From: Paenochrobactrum glaciei
Lineage (GTDB): Bacteria > Pseudomonadota > Alphaproteobacteria > Rhizobiales > Rhizobiaceae
Length of the DNA: 64,000 nt
NCBI RefSeq assembly: GCF_039522165.1
Contig: NZ_BAAADE010000004.1
Coordinates: forward strand, 124,001 to 188,000
Reading direction: 5' to 3'
How positions within the stretch are numbered: the stretch's first letter is position 1; every line of letters starts with the position of its first letter. The notes under the pieces are model-generated. The model had not been told where the DNA came from. It did no database searches and saw only the letters and a program-made list of their open reading frames with translations. Of this stretch, positions 9,101 to 16,449 are shown piece after piece. A program made the translations under genes and the position numbers.

Positions 9101-9759
9101 ACCGTGACGGCATTTTCTGCGCCATCAATTGTAGTGGCAACGCGCCCCATGCCTTGCATGCCGCGAATATTAACATCAATTGCGCCGGCACCGTTGCGTG
9201 CTTCACCCGACATAACACCGGCTGTACCACGGAACATGTCAGCCGGACTGGAACCGCGGTAACGCTCAATATCTTCCGCTGCAATGTAGCTTTTCGCACC
9301 CGCAGTTTCATAAGGGCTATAAGGTGTTACTTCACCAGCACCGGTCACCACAATCGTATCAAGAACTGTGACACCATCTTCAGAAATATGCGCGCTTTGC
9401 TGCGGCTGCTGTTTGGCGTGAATTGTAACCGTGTTGCCGTTGGAGAAAGAATAAGAAAAGCCGCTGCCTGCCAGCAGTCTTTGCACCGCTTGTTCGCGTG
9501 TCATCGAACCGGAAACCGGTGCGCCGCGCACGGCACCGGCGCTCGCTTCACTGAAAACAACCGATATTCCGGTGATACGCGAAATATCATTCAATGCCTG
9601 ACGCACTGGTTTGGCAGGAATATTGAAACTATATTGCTGTTGTGCATTGGCCTGAGCATATGCCGGTGGAACAGGCAATGCCGGCAAAAGGCCGGTGCCA
9701 AGCACCGTTGTCGTCAACAGGAGAGCGGCACGCCCTCGCATCCAAAAGCTCATTTTCAT
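6109..9759 (-). CDS. TonB-dependent signal-transducing receptor fused to an Omp25-like barrel
   Basis: This outer-membrane protein has about 1216 residues, far longer than a usual receptor. Visible parts in order are: signal peptide ending near AYAQA (about 35); STN signalling domain (about 44-115) that would contact FecR; a TonB-box-like VLDTIVVTG (about 132-140); plug (about 150-270); and a 22-strand-type barrel closing with GRTFYASLTGTL. After a linker comes a second domain (about 930-1216) opening IDWTGLYAGFHTGG and ending KIGLNYRF, as in Omp25/Omp31 proteins. The receptor resembles the haem/haemoglobin/transferrin group, but the MRAPS...VKPE segment lacks the His usual in haem receptors, so the ligand is open. 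The start at 9759 has AGAAGGG eight bases upstream. It is the target gene of the fecI-fecR pair next to it. Confidence 0.88.
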   Translation of the reverse strand: MKMSFWMRGRAALLLTTTVLGTGLLPALPVPPAYAQANAQQQYSFNIPAKPVRQALNDISRITGISVVFSEASAGAVRGAPVSGSMTREQAVQRLLAGSGFSYSFSNGNTVTIHAKQQPQQSAHISEDGVTVLDTIVVTGAGEVTPYSPYETAGAKSYIAAEDIERYRGSSPADMFRGTAGVMSGEARNGAGAIDVNIRGMQGMGRVATTIDGAENAVTVYQGYQGVSNRTFVDPDFIGGIDINKGADSASWGNAGSVAMRTVSAADIVKPGDTWGLRLKGEIGSNASSPNAGDKAGFLWPFAPWDPMGAVPVESTTGMDRPSALSPRRASGSIIGAYQGEDFDFLAGYARRKQGNYHAGKYGPSVDPVNKGRQQYCPNGVCNPNGTTYWDNYYENEGLVNYRGGEEVLNTQLETESWLAKLTARFDNDHTLQLGYTGFRSEAGDRLASRLNGKNGQSEQQAQTAGTSLDTVTARYRWNPEENDFFDLKTNLYWTHLQLRNPIRGGRGLTPEQLGLSSDFRVGSNSDMWGADISNLSKFTTAYGDIDLTYGLSYRGEDTRGSRHTAALEAWNSARDAIRHEAAVYTKAAWKPVDWATLNAGLRYSHFWSKDRFDPYERDDIATRVLGFKTNDGGFSPSVGLTLEPFDGTQFYVNYSNTMRAPSVIESVSAFNSVTANADVKPERSSNWEIGTNLMRDDIFADDDRGMLKLGYFNWNVKDYISRSMKASGPLSLNIENIDRARFSGLELSARYEVDGFTADLSANYFLNVEYCRTSNSCENKSLYGDYATNHVQPEYTIDLTLSQKLLEERLTVGGRISHIGPRAIGHGDITAQGASEFISMVNWKPYTLVDAFAEYKVSDNLTAAVRVENLFDRFYVDPLGLVTQPGPGRTFYASLTGTLGGDQTFSGLNSPLAGLFGKSSNSDSQPQAIDWTGLYAGFHTGGLFSHTKGTTTTLDGSDNTAANRESADLKIGGAMIGMQAGYNWQFENGVVIGFEGDWSKVYNATASRKVLALDPVLAKNGHVNASTSYDIDWTASLRPKLGYAFNNRFLAYATGGLALARETQWRDQYVSDMHDESRPYGEKTTVASTEKASATRLGFTLGGGLEYALSDNWSVKADYAYSHFGKNSFKFKTASEGTGLNHTTTKVVGWEETPPMFTPDNPLCSQAGWEWACEPGKKAIRETTEHTGSSNVKNGRKASNSLDMHTFKIGLNYRF

Positions 9760-9917
9760 CCACGCAACCCTTCTCGTATCCATATAAAGAGAGGTGTGCG
9801 GCTGTTTCGCATTCTCATAGCCTCTCATAATAGATCACGGATGAGAGGACGTAAGTACACATCAAAAAAATCAAAATAATTCAAATATTTTATAATTTAT
9901 TGGAAACATCGGGGTTT

Positions 9918-10916
9918 TCACTGGCGTATAACCACAAGACGCGAGCCGACTTCATACATTTTAAAGCCGACAGTTGCCTGCAAGGAAGCCAAGGCTGCCT
10001 GTGTATCATCAAGCGGCAGATTGCCCGACACCTGATAATCAGCAAGCTTTGATCCCATAACAACAATACGCCCGCTATGATAACGGCCGATTTGTTCAAC
10101 CACATCCTGCAAGCGTGAATTATCAAAAATCAACCGGCCATCACGCCACGCAAAAGCATCATCAATCAAAACCGGTTGAACCGTGCTGACACCGCTTGCA
10201 TTATAATTGATACTTTCACCGGGCTTTAATTGCGCTTGCTGGGATTGGTCAGCAGATAAAACCGTAACAGCACCGCGCTCCAGATTAACCACGACATCCT
10301 GTTCATGAACTTCGACTGAAAAGGCCGTGCCGGTCACACGCGTTGTGCCTTTTGCTGCACCCACTTCAAACAGTTTGCCTGATTTTTTAACATCAAAATA
10401 AGCAATACCGCGCAGTAATTCTGCCCGCCGCAGATCGTCTGTCTCATAGAAAGCCAAAGCACTGTCGGCATCCAATGTCACGCTACTGCCATCCGGCAAA
10501 TTGATGGTGCGTCGCTCTGCCCGTGCCGTGACATAATCAGCGCTGAAATCCTGAATAAAATGCGGATGATCAAGCCACATATGAACACCGGCCACACAGG
10601 CAAACAAGCTGGCGGCCGTGCCTGCCAATATATTGCGCTTGGTGCGTCGTGCCCGCACCATCTGTACGGCTTCCAAATATTGTTTAAGCTTTGCCGCTTC
10701 TTCACCTGCGACTTCCGAACCCGCCTCATCAGCGCAGCCCCATGTTGCCAGCACTTGCTGATAAGCATGTGCATTGAGGGCACTGGCATTTTGCCAGTTT
10801 TCAAAGTGACGCCGATCAGCCGCAGATGGCTCACCATTCATGCGGGTAAACCAAGCAATCGCTTCCTGATTTATCCGCTTCAGTTCTGCCTGCGGCAATG
10901 ATGTTTCACTTTTCAT
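9918..10916 (-). CDS. FecR-family anti-sigma / signal-transducing protein
   Basis: This 332-residue inner-membrane protein relays ligand occupancy of the receptor to the sigma factor. It has an N-terminal cytoplasmic DUF4880-type segment (EAIAWFTRMNGEPSAADRRHFENW), one membrane helix (about 96-112) and a periplasmic FecR domain with TINLPDGSSVTLDADSALA. The C-terminal part resembles an STN fold and would bind the receptor's STN domain. It lies 24 bases after the sigma gene and 158 bases before the receptor gene, so the receptor may have its own sigma-dependent promoter in that gap. Confidence 0.9.
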   Translation of the reverse strand: MKSETSLPQAELKRINQEAIAWFTRMNGEPSAADRRHFENWQNASALNAHAYQQVLATWGCADEAGSEVAGEEAAKLKQYLEAVQMVRARRTKRNILAGTAASLFACVAGVHMWLDHPHFIQDFSADYVTARAERRTINLPDGSSVTLDADSALAFYETDDLRRAELLRGIAYFDVKKSGKLFEVGAAKGTTRVTGTAFSVEVHEQDVVVNLERGAVTVLSADQSQQAQLKPGESINYNASGVSTVQPVLIDDAFAWRDGRLIFDNSRLQDVVEQIGRYHSGRIVVMGSKLADYQVSGNLPLDDTQAALASLQATVGFKMYEVGSRLVVIRQ

Positions 10917-10940
10917 CTAAATTTGCTTTGATACCGGCAA

Positions 10941-11438
10941 TTATTCCCGAATGCCTCTGCATGCCATCATGGCACGAGCGACATGTTTTTCAACTGCACT
11001 TCTTGATATACTAAGTACTTCAGCTATTTCACAATATTTGCAGCCGTGCACCCTGTTCAACAAAAATATATGGCGCGTGCGTTCAGGAAGGCCTCGGATA
11101 ATATCATCCATACGGCGCATTTCATCACGCGGCTCGATAATATCCAAAGGTGTTGGAACCTGAACCGCATATTGCTCGGGCAAAATATTAGCTACATATT
11201 CAGCACGCGTTTTTTCAGCACGAATATGGTCAGTGATGGCGTTTTTAACGGAACGTCCGAGATAAGCAGCCTCATCGTCCAAAGGCTCTGAGCGGCGCTC
11301 CCAAAGCCTGAGAAAAACGTCCTGCACCAGATCGGCAGCAACAGAGCCTGCACCCAATCGACGGGCGGCACGGCGTAACAATCCGGGCTGTTCGTCCAGA
11401 TAAAGCGTTTCGAACTCTTTTTTACGTACAATCATCAT
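10941..11438 (-). CDS. FecI-type ECF RNA polymerase sigma factor
   Basis: This 165-residue protein has sigma region 2 (DLVQDVFLRLWERR) and region 4 (GLPERTRHIFLLNRVHGCKYCEIAEVLSISRSAVEKHVARA), the arrangement of iron-starvation ECF factors. Two ATG codons in tandem (11438 and 11435) follow an AAGGTG ribosome-binding site and either may be used. It is first in the fecI-fecR-receptor order and would direct transcription of the receptor when the FecR partner signals. Confidence 0.92.
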   Translation of the reverse strand: MMIVRKKEFETLYLDEQPGLLRRAARRLGAGSVAADLVQDVFLRLWERRSEPLDDEAAYLGRSVKNAITDHIRAEKTRAEYVANILPEQYAVQVPTPLDIIEPRDEMRRMDDIIRGLPERTRHIFLLNRVHGCKYCEIAEVLSISRSAVEKHVARAMMACRGIRE

Positions 11439-11612
11439 TGCACCTTAAATAGTCACCTTGACACGAAACGACGCTTAATCCGTGCACTTTAAAAATTGCG
11501 TCACTTATTGACAGCTTCAATGTTACTCACATCAAAGCATCTATTTTCTCCAATCACCTGTCACGCAATCGTCAGCCGCAAACATTGATAACCTGAAAGG
11601 CTTAATATTTGT

Positions 11613-11627
11613 TGACTTAATTTGTCA
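11613..11627. promoter_or_regulatory. Candidate RirA-binding IRO-box upstream of fecI
   Basis: TGACTTAATTTGTCA fits the TGA-N9-TCA IRO-box of the rhizobial iron repressor RirA (family knowledge). It lies 175 bases upstream of the sigma factor gene. Equivalent boxes occur upstream of the other two sigma genes in this window, which raises confidence. Its overlap with a TTGACT-like -35 sequence would suit repression. Confidence 0.5.
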
Positions 11628-11855
11628 TGTTTAGACTGATTAATTACAAAATTTCAAGAGGCGAAAAATAAAACAATTATTTTGCCTCAACCGCTGTGCC
11701 GGATAAATCACACTTTAGGGCTCTCACGCACACAGCTGATGCTGTTGCTGCTTAATTTCATGGCCCTGCTTATATTTTACTGCCCCGTCTTGCTTGACTC
11801 AAAATCGGCCCGTCCATAAGATGCAATTGCAATTCATTTGCAAATAGATTCGTAT

Positions 11856-11869
11856 ATGTAAGTTTACAT
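11856..11869. promoter_or_regulatory. ATGTAAGTTTACAT palindrome upstream of peroxiredoxin operon
   Basis: This perfect 6-2-6 inverted repeat lies about 150 bases upstream of the peroxiredoxin start. A near copy (12 of 14 bases) lies upstream of the doxX-like gene. It may be an operator for a redox-responsive regulator, but the regulator is unknown. Confidence 0.35.
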
Positions 11870-12014
11870 TTTTGGGTGGTTTACAAAATGAGCTTCCAAG
11901 TTCCCGCCCTGTTTTTATCCAAACAATTTCAAACGAGATGCGCGGCCACCTATGCCGGTGAGGTGATCAATACCGCATTTTTATCCGGTTCATTTCAATA
12001 CAAGGACATATAAA

Positions 12015-12554
12015 ATGTTAACAGTGGGCGATAAATTACCCATTTTCGATCTGAAATCTGTTGTTTCAGCCAATCAAAGTGATGATTTTGCGCAAATAAA
12101 CAATGAAACTGACGCTGATAAGTGGAAAATTCTGTTCTTCTGGCCAAAAGATTTCACTTTTGTCTGCCCCACAGAAATTGCTGCCTTCGGTCAATTGAAC
12201 AGCGATTTTAAAGAACGCAATGCCGTCATTTATGGTATTTCAACCGACAGCGAATATGTGCATCTGGCATGGCGTCAGCATCACCCGGATTTGAACATCC
12301 TGCCCTTCCCTATGCTCTCCGACATCAAGCGCGAATTCAGCTCCGCACTTGGTATTCTGCATCAGCAGGAAGGTGTTTGTTTGCGTGCAACATTCATTGT
12401 CGATCCGCAAGGTATCATCCGCTTTGTATCCGTCAACGATTTGAGTGTCGGGCGTAACCCGCATGAAGTTTTGCGTGTGCTTGATGGCTTGCAAACCGAA
12501 GAGCTCTGCCCATGCAACTGGCAAAAGGGAGACGCTGTATTAAGCGTCGCATAA
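12015..12554 (+). CDS. AhpC/Prx1-type 2-Cys peroxiredoxin
   Basis: This 179-residue thiol peroxidase would reduce hydrogen peroxide and organic hydroperoxides in the cytoplasm. The peroxidatic Cys 51 sits in DFTFVCPTEIAAFG. The C-terminal ELCPCNW (Cys 165 and 167) supplies the resolving cysteine, with an extra cysteine two residues away. The conserved RATFIVDPQGIIRFVSVND segment is present. An AAGGA ribosome-binding site precedes the ATG. No ahpD or ahpF reductase gene follows; instead it heads an operon with a TPR-like gene and a superoxide dismutase. The second C-terminal cysteine, forming CPC, is unusual and worth comparing with relatives. Confidence 0.92.
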   Translation: MLTVGDKLPIFDLKSVVSANQSDDFAQINNETDADKWKILFFWPKDFTFVCPTEIAAFGQLNSDFKERNAVIYGISTDSEYVHLAWRQHHPDLNILPFPMLSDIKREFSSALGILHQQEGVCLRATFIVDPQGIIRFVSVNDLSVGRNPHEVLRVLDGLQTEELCPCNWQKGDAVLSVA

Positions 12555-12564
12555 AGGTGCACTG

Positions 12565-13122
12565 ATGGCTTATGCAAAACTGACTGAAACAAACGCCGAT
12601 AATTCAATCGCTAATGATAATTGGCAGCGTGACCGGACATGGAAACAGCTCACAGACAAAGCGAATAAAGCCTATTCTGCAAGTCAAATTCCGCTTGCAG
12701 AAGCCCTTTATCGTGATGCGCTTGAAAAAGCTGAAATGCTGTTTGAAGATGAAAGCAACAGTGACAACAGCATCCCGCTGCCGGTCATTTACAACATCTC
12801 ATGCCATAATCTGGCAGAGCTTTGTGAACATCAGGGGATGACTGACGAAGCAGCTCGCTTTTATAAGCAAGCTTATGATCGTTTGCTGAGCACAGCCAAT
12901 GAACCATGCGCGGCACTGCAATTGCGGCTTTCTTGCATGCAGCATCTTAAACATACGCTTTCCGTGCTGATCCACTTTTTGCAACGCAATGGTGCCAGTA
13001 ATGAGCATATGGGAAAGCTGATCCAGCAAGCGCACCACACCGCTTATCGCGTTTATCAAATCGTCCAACATTCCGCCCACTTCGATCAGTGTCAAAAAGA
13101 GCGCCCTGCGCTTTTATCCTGA
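12565..13122 (+). CDS. Uncharacterised TPR-like helical protein in an oxidative-stress operon
   Basis: This 185-residue, mostly helical protein has no signal peptide. Segments at about 27-57 (KQLTDKANKAYSASQIPLAEALYRDALEKAE) and about 77-108 (VIYNISCHNLAELCEHQGMTDEAARFYKQAYDRLL) fit tetratricopeptide repeats, so protein-protein binding is likely. The rest is not recognised. It contains several cysteines and histidines near the C-terminus. It starts 10 bases after the peroxiredoxin and ends 10 bases before the superoxide dismutase, so it is clearly co-transcribed with them. A scaffold or regulator of peroxide defence is possible but unproven. Confidence 0.75.
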   Translation: MAYAKLTETNADNSIANDNWQRDRTWKQLTDKANKAYSASQIPLAEALYRDALEKAEMLFEDESNSDNSIPLPVIYNISCHNLAELCEHQGMTDEAARFYKQAYDRLLSTANEPCAALQLRLSCMQHLKHTLSVLIHFLQRNGASNEHMGKLIQQAHHTAYRVYQIVQHSAHFDQCQKERPALLS

Positions 13123-13132
13123 CGAATTAGTT

Positions 13133-13750
13133 ATGAGGGAACAAACTTTGTTCAAACTACCTGAACTTCCTTTTGCAATGGATGCGCTTGCTCCATTCAT
13201 GTCCGCCGAAACACTCGAATATCACCACGGCAAACATCATAAGGCCTATGTCGATAAGCTAAACGAACTTCTACCTGCAACCGGCTACCATGACCTGTCA
13301 TTAGAAGACATTATTCGCCAGAGTGCGGATAAACCTGCTGAGCGGACATTGTTTAATCAGGCAGGGCAACATTGGAACCACAGCCATTTCTGGCTTGGAA
13401 TGAAGAAAAATGGTGGCGGCTTAATGCCGGGCAATCTGGAGCAGCAGCTGATTGCCGATTTTGGCTCTGTCGACCAGTTCAAGCAAGAATTTAAAGATGC
13501 CTGTATTGCACAATTTGGCAGTGGCTGGGCTTGGCTGGTTTTTGATGGCGATAAATTACGAATTACCAAAACCGGTAATGCTGATACGCCTTTAACCGAT
13601 GGCCATCATGCTTTACTGACCTGCGATGTCTGGGAGCATTCTTATTATATTGATTACCGCAACATGCGCCCGAAATATGTCGATGCTTTTTTAAGCCATC
13701 TGGTCAATTGGGAGATGGTTACTGAGCGTTTCGAAGCAGCAATAGCCTAA
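13133..13750 (+). CDS. sodB: Iron/manganese superoxide dismutase
   Basis: This cytoplasmic enzyme converts superoxide to hydrogen peroxide and oxygen. It has about 200 residues. Metal ligands are visible in ETLEYHHGKHH, FNQAGQHWNHSHFW and DVWEHSYYIDYRNMRPKYVDAF. The Gln in AGQHWNH favours the iron form over the manganese form, which has GGHxNH. The annotated ATG at 13133 has no good ribosome-binding site. A TTG at 13148, nine bases after GAGGGA, would give MFKLPELPF, which matches the usual N-terminus better and may be the true start. Product peroxide would be handled by the peroxiredoxin of the same operon. Confidence 0.93.
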   Translation: MREQTLFKLPELPFAMDALAPFMSAETLEYHHGKHHKAYVDKLNELLPATGYHDLSLEDIIRQSADKPAERTLFNQAGQHWNHSHFWLGMKKNGGGLMPGNLEQQLIADFGSVDQFKQEFKDACIAQFGSGWAWLVFDGDKLRITKTGNADTPLTDGHHALLTCDVWEHSYYIDYRNMRPKYVDAFLSHLVNWEMVTERFEAAIA

Positions 13751-13761
13751 ACTATAAATAA

Positions 13762-13806
13762 GCCGAATAAGACGAGTGAAATATCAAATCACTGGTCTTA
13801 TTCGGC
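13762..13806. terminator. Strong stem-loop between convergent genes
   Basis: Twelve-base arms (GCCGAATAAGAC and GTCTTATTCGGC) enclose a further AGTGA/TCACT pairing. The hairpin lies between the sod operon and the convergent kinase gene and probably ends one or both transcripts. The T-run is absent, so it is not a textbook intrinsic terminator. Confidence 0.6.
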
Positions 13807-13825
13807 CAAACAATCATTCAATATA

Positions 13826-14740
13826 TTAAACAGGCATTGCAGCTGTTGGAATGATAGCACCCGGATGTTGTACTACAATTGCCGCTAATCTTGCCGCTTG
13901 CAGGATAGCTGTTTTTGCATCCAGTCCTTCGCCGCGCGCCGCCAGAAAGGCAGCATTAAAGCTATCACCCGCACCTGTTGTATCAACCGCTGCGACAGCC
14001 TCTGGCAACTCATATTGCTCAACTTCACCGGAACTTGTGCTACGATAAAAAACGCTGCCGCCACCCGTTGTCAAAACAATCTCTGCATCACTAATCGATA
14101 TGAGTTTCTCTATCGCTTCAGCAGGTGAATGAATGCCAAAACAGGCATCAATATCATCCAGCGAAGGCAATAAAACAGTTGCTAATTTTGCTGCCTTCGT
14201 GAGCAATTCGCGCGCTGTTTCAACATTTTCCCACAACACTGGACGGTAATTCGTATCAAATATAATCTGCGTGCCTTGTTGTTTTAACACAGCAAGTTTT
14301 TTTAAAAAATGCTTCCGGCCTTCCGGTTTTAAAACGGCCAATATGATGGCCGAAAAAATAACCACCGGAGCTTTTTCAAGATCAGCAAGATGCGCAGGAT
14401 TGTCAAAATAAGTGCGGAATGGCGATTGATCTCGCCAGTAAGAAAAGCTGCGTTCGCCCTGCGCGTCGGTTGAAATAAAACTCAAACTGGCACGGGCATT
14501 TTCATCAACCGCTAGCGCTGATACATCAACGCCCTCAGCAGCAATTGTCTCACGCAACCAGAGACTATGCAGATCATTACCAACGCGTGACATATAACCA
14601 ACAGAGCCTGCCTTTGTCAGTCTCGCAAGATAAATTGCTGTATTGAGCGTATCACCACCGGCGCGGCGATCAAATGTCGAAGGCTCATCACGGCGTGATG
14701 TAAATTCAACCAAAGGATCGCCAATCGCCAGATAACGCAT
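13826..14740 (-). CDS. PfkB-family sugar kinase, 2-dehydro-3-deoxygluconokinase-like
   Basis: This 304-residue ribokinase-fold enzyme phosphorylates a sugar or sugar acid. The substrate-side glycine motif GGDTLNTAIYLARL is at about 28-42. The PfkB signature DTTGAGDSFNAAF at about 243-255 carries the catalytic Asp 249. The segment ERSFSYWRDQSPFR resembles KDG kinases (KdgK). It is the last gene of an operon with a 2-hydroxyacid dehydrogenase and a polar-amino-acid-type ABC importer. KDG kinase is the best guess, but kinases for Amadori compounds belong to the same family and cannot be excluded. Confidence 0.8.
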   Translation of the reverse strand: MRYLAIGDPLVEFTSRRDEPSTFDRRAGGDTLNTAIYLARLTKAGSVGYMSRVGNDLHSLWLRETIAAEGVDVSALAVDENARASLSFISTDAQGERSFSYWRDQSPFRTYFDNPAHLADLEKAPVVIFSAIILAVLKPEGRKHFLKKLAVLKQQGTQIIFDTNYRPVLWENVETARELLTKAAKLATVLLPSLDDIDACFGIHSPAEAIEKLISISDAEIVLTTGGGSVFYRSTSSGEVEQYELPEAVAAVDTTGAGDSFNAAFLAARGEGLDAKTAILQAARLAAIVVQHPGAIIPTAAMPV

Positions 14741-14741
14741 G

Positions 14742-15662
14742 TTACACCTCGTAAGGGGTCAATAAAGGTTTGCCAGCAACATAAGCTGCAAGATTATCAA
14801 GCACCAATTGTGCCATTGCACGGCGCGCATCACTGGTAGCAGAGCCCACATGCGGGGTAAGCACGCAATTAGGCGCCTTCATCAAGGCTTCAGGCACATG
14901 AGGTTCATCATCAAAAACATCAAGTCCGGCACCTGCAATCATGTTGCTTTCAAGGGCCAGCGCTAAGGCTGCAGCATCGACCAACTGGCCACGTGCAACA
15001 TTGATAACAATGCCATTTTGACCCAAAGCCGATAAGGTTTCGTGCCCGACCAAACCATTATTATCTGCATTTGCTGATGCAGTTACAAATAAGAGGTCGC
15101 ACGCACGCGCCAAGGAAATAACATCGGCGCAATAAGTGTCAGATGTATCTGGTTTGCGGCTACGTGCTGTATAAAAAACTTCCAAGCCCAGCCCGCGCAG
15201 CAGATCGGCAAGTCTGCGTCCAATACGGCCATAACCCAAAATACCAGCACGGCGTCCAAGAACCGAGCTGCCAAGGCTCAGCTTCCCACCATCTGCCCAT
15301 TTACCGTCACGAATAAAATGATCACCTTCAGCAATGCGGCGCGCCGATGCAAAGGCCAGCCCCAATGCCATTTCTGCAACAGCAGATGAAAGTACATCTG
15401 GCGTTGTCGTCACCTGAATGTCGCGCTTCTTCGCTTCATTCAAGTCAACCGCATCAACACCCACACCATTGACCGCAATCAGGCGCAGATTTGGCATTTT
15501 AGCCATTTGCTCTGCGGTTAAACCAACGCTTCCTGATGTCAGCACCATTTCAACATCGGCCGCGGCGTCAATATCGCGAAGCACATCATAGTTTTTAGCC
15601 AATTGCTCAGCCATTTCTTGCGGCTTAAGTTCTGCCAAAACCAAAATGCGTGGGGAACTCAT
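14742..15662 (-). CDS. D-isomer-specific 2-hydroxyacid dehydrogenase
   Basis: This 306-residue NAD(P)H-dependent reductase belongs to the glyoxylate/hydroxypyruvate/2-ketogluconate reductase group. The Rossmann motif GYGRIGRRLADLL is at about 143-155. Catalytic Arg 224 lies in VARGQLVD, Glu 253 in DDEPHVPEAL and His 271 in LTPHVGSAT. It overlaps the upstream ATPase gene by four bases and is one base from the kinase gene, so it is firmly part of the operon. Within this operon it may reduce a keto acid derived from the imported compound. The substrate is not determined by sequence. Confidence 0.88.
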   Translation of the reverse strand: MSSPRILVLAELKPQEMAEQLAKNYDVLRDIDAAADVEMVLTSGSVGLTAEQMAKMPNLRLIAVNGVGVDAVDLNEAKKRDIQVTTTPDVLSSAVAEMALGLAFASARRIAEGDHFIRDGKWADGGKLSLGSSVLGRRAGILGYGRIGRRLADLLRGLGLEVFYTARSRKPDTSDTYCADVISLARACDLLFVTASANADNNGLVGHETLSALGQNGIVINVARGQLVDAAALALALESNMIAGAGLDVFDDEPHVPEALMKAPNCVLTPHVGSATSDARRAMAQLVLDNLAAYVAGKPLLTPYEV

Positions 15663-16393
15663 GCAATTTGCCCCAAGAAATTGCGCAAGCGTTCATTTTT
15701 CGGATTTTTAAAGAATTCGTCAGGCGTATTTTCTTCAACAATCACGCCCTTATCCATGAAGATAACGCGATCTGCCACCGCACGGGCAAAATCCATTTCA
15801 TGGGTCACGCACAGCATTGTCATCCCGTCGCGGGCAAGATCCACCATAGTGTCCAGCACTTCTTTGACCATTTCAGGGTCAAGTGCACTGGTCGGCTCGT
15901 CAAACAACATAATGCGCGGCTTCATGCACAGCGCACGAGCAATGGCGACGCGCTGTTGCTGGCCACCGGAAAGCTGTGCCGGATATTTATTAGCTTGTTC
16001 CGGAATTTTTACACGCTCCAGATAGGCCTTCGCAGTAGCCTCAGCCTCTGCACGCGAAATTTTACGTGTTTTCATCGGCGCGAGAATACAATTCTCCAAC
16101 ACCGTCATATGCGGAAAAAGATTAAAGGATTGAAAGACCATACCAATATCACGGCGGATCAGCGCTGCATTACTGCCACCGGCAGTCAGCTCCACACCGT
16201 CAACAGTGATACTACCGGATTCAATAGCTTCAAGCTGATTGATCGTACGGATCAGTGTTGATTTACCAGAACCCGAAGGGCCGCAGATGACAATCTTTTC
16301 ACCGCGTCCAACCGTCAGATTAATATCATTCAAGGCGTGAAACGCCTGATAATATTTGTTAACGCCGCGCATTGTGATGATTGGTTCAGCCAT
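15659..16393 (-). CDS. Polar amino-acid-type ABC transporter ATPase (GlnQ/HisP-like)
   Basis: This ATPase has about 244 residues, with Walker A GPSGSGKSTLIR, signature LSGGQQQRVAIARAL and Walker B IMLFDEPTSALDPEMV. The lineage is that of PAAT (3.A.1.3) importers. The ATG at 16393 follows GGAGAAGAGAGA and gives the MAEPIITMRGVNKYYQ start usual for the family, so the longer reading frame is rejected. A stem-loop separates it from the binding-protein gene. Confidence 0.92.
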   Translation of the reverse strand: MAEPIITMRGVNKYYQAFHALNDINLTVGRGEKIVICGPSGSGKSTLIRTINQLEAIESGSITVDGVELTAGGSNAALIRRDIGMVFQSFNLFPHMTVLENCILAPMKTRKISRAEAEATAKAYLERVKIPEQANKYPAQLSGGQQQRVAIARALCMKPRIMLFDEPTSALDPEMVKEVLDTMVDLARDGMTMLCVTHEMDFARAVADRVIFMDKGVIVEENTPDEFFKNPKNERLRNFLGQIA

Positions 16394-16413
16394 GATCTCT
16401 CTTCTCCTCAAAA

Positions 16414-16437
16414 TGCCCGACCGTTGCCGATCGGGCA
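16414..16437 (-). terminator. Intercistronic stem-loop after binding-protein gene
   Basis: Seven-base arms (TGCCCGA/TCGGGCA) are followed on the minus strand by TTTT. It lies between the binding-protein gene and the ATPase gene and is likely a partial terminator or mRNA-protecting structure. Such structures often allow more binding protein than ATPase to be made. Confidence 0.55.
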
Positions 16438-16449
16438 CTTAATTATTTT

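Larger units (their letters stand above)
11439..12014. promoter_or_regulatory. Divergent regulatory region between fecI and peroxiredoxin operon
   Basis: This 576-base stretch has no credible gene. It holds the promoters of the sigma gene (leftward) and the peroxiredoxin operon (rightward). It contains a TGA-N9-TCA box at 11613-11627, a TGCAATTGCA palindrome at 11822-11831 and an ATGTAA-GT-TTACAT palindrome at 11856-11869. Confidence 0.6.

Noticed and set aside
6109..9759. Receptor-Omp25 fusion as a sequencing or assembly artefact
   Set aside because: The frame is open throughout, the linker is coding-like, and an independently diverged paralogue shows the same domain order.
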